DNA of 11,329 bases. Origin: Myxococcales bacterium (GTDB lineage: Bacteria > Myxococcota_A > Bradymonadia > UBA4248). Below the pieces are notes generated by a model. The model did no database searches. It worked only from the letters and a program-made list of their open reading frames with translations, and had not been told where the DNA came from. Both the position numbers and the translations under genes were made by a program. The DNA is taken from NCBI GenBank assembly GCA_004554395.1, contig SFMP01000062.1, positions 1-11,329 of the forward strand. Direction: 5' to 3'. Shown in pieces: positions 6,485-11,329 of this stretch (its first letter is position 1; every line of letters starts with the position of its first letter).

Positions 6485-6847
6485 TCACGCCCTATCGTCC
6501 CCATCTCCACGCTCACCATGCTCCCCTTGTGAGCCACGCGCATCGCTCGTATGCACTCGACGCCTACCACCCTTCGACTTGCGCTCCGTTCCCCAGCGAT
6601 TCGTCCGTTCCGTCGAATCGATCCGAATCGTTCGACCATCGAGCATCGTACTGTGAAGCGCCGCCTCCGCTCGCAAAGCATCCGATTCGTTCTCAAACGT
6701 CACAAATCCAAATCCTCGCGACCGCCCTGTGTCGCGCTCGCGTATCACAGTCGCTTCGATAATCTTACCAAACGGCGAAAATGCCCCATAAAGACTGGCA
6801 TCTGTCGTCGCCCAAGCGAGACCACCCACGAATAACTTCTTCGACAT
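6485..6847 (-). CDS. Single-RRM RNA-binding protein
   Basis: A 120-aa protein with one RNA-recognition motif at residues 3-80. RNP2 is LFVGGL (5-10) and RNP1 is RGFGFVTF (44-51), both with the aromatic residues that stack on RNA bases. A short hydrophilic tail rich in Arg, Gly, Lys and His (from about residue 84) follows, as in cyanobacterial and proteobacterial Rbp proteins. Such proteins bind single-stranded RNA and are often cold-induced. The Shine-Dalgarno GGAGGA lies at 6857-6862 (minus strand), 9 nt from the ATG. The gene converges on the reductase gene with only 8 nt between stop codons. Its codons end mostly in G or T, the opposite of the plus-strand genes. Confidence 0.92.
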   Translation of the reverse strand: MSKKLFVGGLAWATTDASLYGAFSPFGKIIEATVIRERDTGRSRGFGFVTFENESDALRAEAALHSTMLDGRTIRIDSTERTNRWGTERKSKGGRRRVHTSDARGSQGEHGERGDGDDRA

Positions 6848-7162
6848 CTACGTGTGTCCTCCGTTCTTTGACGCCATGCTCAATCCTGCACATCGGCGCG
6901 ATTTGTCCTTCGTCGCGATTCCTTCTAGCGTTCTAGCGCAATCTAACGCCTCATTCTAACACACATAAACACACGCAAAAAAGAAAATTCACCCAAACTG
7001 CCCAAAAAACGTGTCCAAACGCGCAGCTCTCCCCACTCAATCCAAAAAAATCGACCCATACCTATTGATTTATTCATTCTCGCGCCGATCTTCATCCCTC
7101 ATATAGCGGCGAGCTCTTTAACGCTCCCCAATCCATTCCCATTCTCACGAAGGATAATCACC
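6848..7162. promoter_or_regulatory. Divergent control region between the RRM gene and dnaK
   Basis: This 315-bp spacer feeds genes in both directions. On the minus strand TAGAAT (6953-6958) is a near-consensus -10 box for the RRM gene. The -35 at 17-bp spacing (6976-6981) is poor, and the leader would be about 100 nt. The leader holds two abutting copies of TTCTAGCG (6923-6938, plus-strand reading) and looser copies ATCTAACG and ATTCTAAC near 6941 and 6953. On the plus side, CCCTCATATA (7096-7105) resembles a sigma-32 -10 element, and TTGATT (7065-7070) is an AT-rich box whose spacing is too long. No CIRCE inverted repeat was found. GAAGGAT (7149-7155) is the dnaK Shine-Dalgarno, 7 nt before the ATG. 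Confidence 0.4.
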
Positions 7163-9073
7163 ATGTCATCGATCGTTGGTATAGACCTAGGCACCACCAA
7201 TTCTGTTTTGAGCATCTTTGAAGGCGGGCACGCCGTCGTCATCGCCAACGCCGAAGGAAGCAGAACGACGCCAAGCGTCGTCGCATACACCGAAAAAGAA
7301 GGCATTCTCGTCGGCGAAATGGCGCGACGACAAAGCCTCGTCAATCCAAAAGGCACTATCTATTCCATCAAGCGTTTCATGGGAAAACGATACGACGAAG
7401 TCCCCGAAAACGACCGAAAAACTGTCGCTTACGACACTTGCGACCAACTCAATGGCGACCTCGGCGTGCGAATCGATGGCAGAATATACAGCCCTAGCGA
7501 AATCTCCGCGCAGGTTCTGTCGAAATTCAAAACACAAGCCGAACAATATTTGGGACACCCCGTCGATGAAGCCGTCATCACCGTACCCGCATACTTCAAC
7601 GATGCTCAACGACGAGCCACACAAGTCGCGGGCGAAATCGCCGGACTCAAAGTTCGACGCATCATCAACGAACCTACGGCCGCTGCCCTCGCCTATGGCG
7701 TCGACAAAGACAAAGACGAAAAAGTCGCCATCTACGACTTCGGCGGCGGCACTTTCGACATCTCCATCCTCGAAATCGCCGAGGGCGTCATCGAAGTTCT
7801 CTCCACAAACGGCGACGCACACTTGGGCGGCGACGATATCGACCAAGCCATCGTCGATTACCTCGCACAACAATTCGAACGCGAAAATAACATGGACATC
7901 CGTGGCGATGCCCTCATCCTTCAGCGACTCAGAGAAGCCGCCGAAAAGGCAAAAATGGAACTCTCCTCGATGGTTCAAACCGAAATCTACCTACCATTCC
8001 TCACCGCCGACCAATCGGGACCAAAACACCTCCGCGCTCAATTATCTCGCGCACAACTCGACGCCATGATGATGCCTCTCGTCGAACGAAGCCTCGAATG
8101 CTGCAAACGCGCTTTCGAAGACGCAGGACTCAAACAAAGCGACATCGCTGAAGTCCTACTCGTCGGCGGTTCCACCCGCATTCCTCTCGTCCAACGCGAA
8201 GTCGAACGCTATTTCGGGAAAACCCCAAACCATAGCCTAAACCCCGACGAAGTCGTCGCCATCGGAGCCGCCATTCAAGGCGGCGTTCTCGCCGGCGACG
8301 TCCACGACATCGTTCTACTCGACGTCACTCCTCTCACTCTTGGCGTCGAAGCTAATGGCGGACTCATGGTCTCCCTCATCGATAGAAACACCACCATTCC
8401 CACCAAAAAGACAAAACTCTTCAGCACCACTGTCGACAACCAATCAAGCGTCACCATCAACGTCTACCAAGGCGAACGACAATTCGCCGCCGAAAACAGA
8501 TTCCTCGGACAATTCGAACTCGCCGATATCGAACCCGCACCCCGCGCTGTCCCTCAAATCGAAGTCTGCTTCGATATCGATGCAAACGGCGTCTTGCGCG
8601 TCAGTGCCACCAATAAAAAAACCAATAAAGCCGAATCACTCGTCCTCATGGGCGCCGGCGGACTCACCGACGACGAAATCAGAAGCGCCATCGCCGACGC
8701 AGAAGCCGCTCGACAAGAAGACGAAAAGAGAAAAGAATTACTCGTCGCAAAAAACAAAGCTCAATCGTTCATCTTCAGCATCGCTCGCATGACGCGCGAA
8801 AACGAAAACGACGCATCCGACGAACTCAAAGCACAATCAAAAGCCATTCTCGAACGCGCCGACGCCACACTCGCCGACGAACAACTCTCCCTCGATGATC
8901 TCGAACAACTCAACAATGATCTTTCGTCGTGTAGCTGTAAATGGTATGAAATCGTCTACGCCAAAGAGGCTAAAGCTCGCGAAGAACAAGAACAAGCCGA
9001 TCGCGATGCACAACAGCAAGCCCAAAATCAGGCGAGCCAAAATGACGACGCACAAACTCAAAATCAAGAATAA
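7163..9073 (+). CDS. Hsp70 chaperone DnaK
   Basis: A 636-aa Hsp70, nearly the length of E. coli DnaK (638). The ATPase domain spans residues 1-384, with IVGIDLGTTN (4-13), the DFGGGTFDIS phosphate loop (192-201; Thr198 region) and VLLVGGSTRIP. The interdomain linker is LLDVTPL (385-391). The beta-sandwich peptide-binding domain (about 391-500) has NTTIPTKKT, DNQSSVTINVYQGE and IEPAPRAVPQIEVCFDIDANGVLRVSATNKK. The alpha-helical lid extends to about 600 and contains an unusual SSCSC cysteine pair near residue 587. The tail is Gln/Asn/Asp-rich and lacks the EEV-type ending of many bacterial DnaK proteins. No grpE or dnaJ is adjacent, so this may be a secondary paralogue; sequence similarity alone is high enough for ordinary chaperone function. 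Its last 32 nt overlap the kinase gene. Confidence 0.96.
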   Translation: MSSIVGIDLGTTNSVLSIFEGGHAVVIANAEGSRTTPSVVAYTEKEGILVGEMARRQSLVNPKGTIYSIKRFMGKRYDEVPENDRKTVAYDTCDQLNGDLGVRIDGRIYSPSEISAQVLSKFKTQAEQYLGHPVDEAVITVPAYFNDAQRRATQVAGEIAGLKVRRIINEPTAAALAYGVDKDKDEKVAIYDFGGGTFDISILEIAEGVIEVLSTNGDAHLGGDDIDQAIVDYLAQQFERENNMDIRGDALILQRLREAAEKAKMELSSMVQTEIYLPFLTADQSGPKHLRAQLSRAQLDAMMMPLVERSLECCKRAFEDAGLKQSDIAEVLLVGGSTRIPLVQREVERYFGKTPNHSLNPDEVVAIGAAIQGGVLAGDVHDIVLLDVTPLTLGVEANGGLMVSLIDRNTTIPTKKTKLFSTTVDNQSSVTINVYQGERQFAAENRFLGQFELADIEPAPRAVPQIEVCFDIDANGVLRVSATNKKTNKAESLVLMGAGGLTDDEIRSAIADAEAARQEDEKRKELLVAKNKAQSFIFSIARMTRENENDASDELKAQSKAILERADATLADEQLSLDDLEQLNNDLSSCSCKWYEIVYAKEAKAREEQEQADRDAQQQAQNQASQNDDAQTQNQE

Positions 9074-10895
9074 CAGAAAAAAGATAATCCCTTCTTTCTC
9101 TTTCAAATTCCTACTGGCACTCCTCATCGTCGCCATCGTGCCAGTAGGCGTCTCTTTTTTCATCTTCGAGCAGATCTCCGACTTCAACCAGAAGCTCCAA
9201 AAAGAAGCCGTCGACAGCATCGACGGCGTCTCCGAGATCTACAAATCTTACATGCGAAACGAGTCCGAGAGAATCCTACTCCTACAACGAAACATCTCGC
9301 TCGAAATCGAACACGCTTGGCACGCCAATCACGCAACCTCTCTCCGCGACCTACTCTATAACGAAAAACTACAACGCAATATCCAAGCCATCTTCGACGA
9401 TGCCATCGCCGAAAACCGAAACTTCTTCGACATCCGGCTCACCGTCAATCGCCTCCCCATCGTCAAAGCGACGAGCGATCACATCGATAGCACTTCCTAC
9501 GCCTTCCACGCCGCCGCCACACCCATTCGCATCCTCGACAACAACCTATCGACGGCCCAACCACCACTCCCATCGTCAAACGACGCCGACGACGCCATGA
9601 TGATCGTCGAAACTCACCTCGTCGCCCCCCCGCCCGACGACGAAGACGAACCCGATCAGACCGAGTTCGACGACGTCAAAACGCCCGACCACTTCCCCAT
9701 CGAATCCAACGACGACTACCTACCCTCACAAAACGACAATTCGACCGAAAAAATCGACGACGAAACGCTCAAAAAAATCGCCTCACAAAAAGTCGATATA
9801 CAACTCCTCATCCTCATCGGCGTCGAAAAAGCCCAAGCTAAACTATACGAACGACTCGGCGAAAAACGATACATTCACGGCTCCATCTCCACACTCGAAG
9901 CCGACCAAGATGCAAACATCACCGATTTCTACAAAAAATTCTACCTCTACGTCGCCATCTTCGTCTTCCTACTCTGCGCCGGACTCGCCATCGGCATCTC
10001 ACTCCCAATGACGCGACGACTCTCACAACTCGCTCGCGTCACACAAGACGTCGCAAACGGCAACCTCAACGCCAAAGTCATCGTCCGCGGAAACGACCAA
10101 CTCGCATGCCTCATGTCCCAATTCAACGACATGGTCGACGACGTTCGAAAAGCACAAGAATCAAAAGCATACATCGAACGAATGCAAGCATGGCAAGAAG
10201 TCGCTCGAAGACTCGCTCACGAAATCAAAAACCCCCTCACTCCCATCGTCCTCTCCGTCCAACAACTCGACAGAAAATTCGACGATTACATCGATAAACC
10301 TCAGAAATATCGTAAATTACTCGACGACGTCGTAGAAATCGTCAACGACGAAACGAAAACTCTCCGAAAACTCGTCAAAAACTTCAGCGAATTCGCTCGC
10401 ATGCCAATCCCCGAAACGAAATCCGCAAATCTCTACGAATTCGTACAACAAATCGTCGCACAAAACATTCAATTCACCGAAGCCGCCAACATCGACGTCT
10501 GCACGCCCCCAAAACCCATCGCCGACGCCTACGTCGACATCGACCTCGAACTCATGCGACGCGTCTTCATCAATCTCATACGAAACGGCATCGAAGCCGC
10601 ACAAAATGCAAACATCAACCCAAAAATCTGCATTTCCTTCACCGAAACAGCCCTCTCAAACCAGCACGCCATCGCCGTCTCCATCGCCGACAACGGCCCA
10701 GGCCTAACCGACGAACAAAAATCAAAACTCTTCATGCCATACTTCACCACAAAAGCCGACGGCACAGGCCTCGGACTCTCCATCGTCCGAAAAATCGTCG
10801 AAGAACACCACGGCAGCATCACACTCACCAACCGCCCAGCCCCCGAAACCGGCGCACTAGCCACCGTCACTCTCCCCACCATTCCACCACCATAA
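9042..10895 (+). CDS. NtrY-like membrane sensor histidine kinase
   Basis: A 617-aa two-component sensor kinase. TM1 is at residues 21-42, an extracytoplasmic sensor region spans 43-299, TM2 is 300-322 and a HAMP linker covers about 322-375. The dimerisation/phosphoacceptor helix contains RRLAHEIKNPLTPI with His393, the NtrY-type sequence. The ATPase domain has the N box NLIRNGIEAA (511-520), G1 DNGPGL (550-555), F box FMPYFTTK and G2 GTGLGLSI (from 574), so it should autophosphorylate. The sensor region contains an acidic, proline-containing low-complexity stretch (178-245, about 22 Asp/Glu in 68) that looks like an insertion. An open frame continues upstream to 8895, but that part lies inside dnaK and is basic and unstructured. 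ATG 9042, with AGGCGAG at 9030-9036, is the better start. It overlaps dnaK by 32 nt, implying one operon. No response regulator follows in the window, so its partner and signal are unknown. Confidence 0.92.
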   Translation: MTTHKLKIKNNRKKIIPSFSFKFLLALLIVAIVPVGVSFFIFEQISDFNQKLQKEAVDSIDGVSEIYKSYMRNESERILLLQRNISLEIEHAWHANHATSLRDLLYNEKLQRNIQAIFDDAIAENRNFFDIRLTVNRLPIVKATSDHIDSTSYAFHAAATPIRILDNNLSTAQPPLPSSNDADDAMMIVETHLVAPPPDDEDEPDQTEFDDVKTPDHFPIESNDDYLPSQNDNSTEKIDDETLKKIASQKVDIQLLILIGVEKAQAKLYERLGEKRYIHGSISTLEADQDANITDFYKKFYLYVAIFVFLLCAGLAIGISLPMTRRLSQLARVTQDVANGNLNAKVIVRGNDQLACLMSQFNDMVDDVRKAQESKAYIERMQAWQEVARRLAHEIKNPLTPIVLSVQQLDRKFDDYIDKPQKYRKLLDDVVEIVNDETKTLRKLVKNFSEFARMPIPETKSANLYEFVQQIVAQNIQFTEAANIDVCTPPKPIADAYVDIDLELMRRVFINLIRNGIEAAQNANINPKICISFTETALSNQHAIAVSIADNGPGLTDEQKSKLFMPYFTTKADGTGLGLSIVRKIVEEHHGSITLTNRPAPETGALATVTLPTIPPP

Positions 10896-10944
10896 CAACA
10901 AACGCCACTCACACCCCGCCCCTCCATTTTCAAACTTCTTTCTG

Positions 10945-11125
10945 CACTTTCATACTTCACCACACACTTTCATACTTCACCACACACTTTCATACTTCAG
11001 CCCCGCACTTTCATACTTCAGCCCCGCACTTTCATACTTCAGTCCCGCACTTTCATACTTTAGCCCCGCACTTTCATACTTCAGCCCCGCACTTTCATAC
11101 TTCAACCTGCACTTTCATACTCCAC
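10945..11125. repeat. Iteron-like array, nine copies at 20-21 bp spacing
   Basis: The 14-mer CACTTTCATACTTC, with minor variants, starts at 10945, 10965, 10985, 11006, 11027, 11048, 11069, 11090 and 11110. The linkers are 6-7 bp: ACCACA in the first two, then mostly AGCCCCG. Variants include CACTTTCATACTTT and a last copy ending ACTCC. Degenerate relatives flank it: ATTTTCAAACTTC near 10926, and TTTTCAAAC, ATTTCAAAT and ATTTCAAAC between 11130 and 11160. Spacing of 20-21 bp is two helical turns, so all copies face the same side of the DNA. The array lies 50 bp after the kinase stop codon. No gene is visible from 10896 to the window end. Confidence 0.93.
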
Positions 11126-11190
11126 CCTACGTTTTCAAACGATTTCAAATCATTTCAAACCCTTTCCCATTTCTCTTTTCTTTGATGCAC

Positions 11191-11325
11191 GGGGGGAAGC
11201 CTCCCCCCACGCGGCTATTGCCCTACGGGCAATACACCGCTCCCCCCTCTGCGGGCGCTCAGTCGCCGCGCCCGCAACGCCCTGGCTCCGCATCCCCTCC
11301 CACACCTGCGCACTCAGGGCGCAGG
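11191..11325. repeat. Cluster of four strong inverted repeats
   Basis: Four hairpins lie within 135 bp. GGGGGGA (11191-11197) pairs with TCCCCCC (11202-11208) over a 4-nt loop. TATTGCCC (11216-11223) pairs with GGGCAATA (11227-11234) over TAC, with outer GCGG/CCGC arms at 11211-11214 and 11237-11240. TGCGGGCGC (11250-11258) pairs with GCGCCCGCA (11268-11276) over 9 nt. CCTGCGC (11305-11311) pairs with GCGCAGG (11319-11325) over 7 nt. None is followed by a T run, so I do not call them intrinsic terminators. The block is much more GC-rich than the array before it. It may be an intergenic palindromic repeat element or the leader of a gene beyond the window. Confidence 0.8.
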
Positions 11326-11329
11326 GAGA

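Noticed and set aside
5359..6762. A 467-codon plus-strand frame overlapping the reductase
   Set aside because: It is a Ser/Pro/Thr-rich shadow of the reductase in another frame and runs into the antisense of the RRM gene.
7040..7162. CIRCE operator or clear heat-shock promoter before dnaK
   Set aside because: No TTAGCACTC-type inverted repeat is present, and the sigma-32-like -10 has no -35 at proper spacing.
8895..9041. Upstream extension of the histidine kinase by 49 residues
   Set aside because: It lies wholly inside dnaK in another frame and is a basic shadow sequence. The ATG at 9042 gives a normal short cytosolic N-terminus before TM1.
10945..11125. CRISPR array
   Set aside because: The repeats are only 14 bp and the intervening 6-7 bp are conserved, so there are no unique spacers and no cas genes.
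11191..11329. tRNA or other structured RNA gene
   Set aside because: The hairpins do not assemble into a cloverleaf, and there is no TTCGA-type T-loop. No known RNA family was recognised.

Overview
The window looks like a chromosomal segment of a Gram-negative bacterium of moderate GC content. Supporting signs are two lipoprotein signals, a Tat signal, a HAMP-type membrane sensor kinase of the NtrY kind, and a LuxC-type acyl-CoA reductase. A deltaproteobacterium-like lineage (Myxococcota/Bradymonadota in the broad sense) is my best guess, but this is inference from gene content and should be held loosely. Seven protein genes are well supported. No rRNA, tRNA, CRISPR array, transposase or phage gene is visible.

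Layout. (1) 1-324: a 67-bp satellite built on the heptamer ATTGCTA, then a short leader. (2) 325-1128: a stand-alone nucleotidyltransferase that most resembles the inositol-1-phosphate cytidylyltransferase domain, closed by a clear intrinsic terminator at 1153-1189. (3) 1211-1360: the same 67-bp satellite again, in the same orientation, so the transferase gene is bracketed by direct copies. (4) 1510-2037: a small NTF2-like lipoprotein. (5) 2038-2389: a pyrimidine tract and a 43-bp tandem repeat that encodes hairpins. (6) 2390-6476: a tight three-gene run of a TldD-type metallopeptidase with a Tat/lipoprotein signal, its TldE/PmbA partner without a signal, and a LuxC-family reductase. (7) 6485-6847, minus strand: a single-RRM RNA-binding protein, convergent with the reductase. 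(8) 7163-10892: DnaK overlapping an NtrY-like histidine kinase. (9) 10896-11329: a nine-copy repeat with a 20-21 bp period, followed by a dense cluster of hairpins.

How the genes work together. TldD and TldE form one heteromeric peptidase in characterised bacteria, and the 2-nt gap with a strong Shine-Dalgarno supports co-expression here. The unusual point is that TldD carries an export signal while TldE does not. A second in-frame ATG with a good Shine-Dalgarno lies just after the signal, so both exported and cytosolic forms are possible. DnaK and the kinase share 32 nt and are probably co-transcribed; no grpE, dnaJ or response regulator is in view.

Composition. The plus strand is C-rich and G-poor in intergenic DNA and at third codon positions of the plus-strand genes. 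The one minus-strand gene shows the complementary bias (G/T-ending codons). This points to strand-specific bias rather than translational selection alone. The most unusual non-coding content is three unrelated tandem-repeat families, all confined to intergenic DNA.
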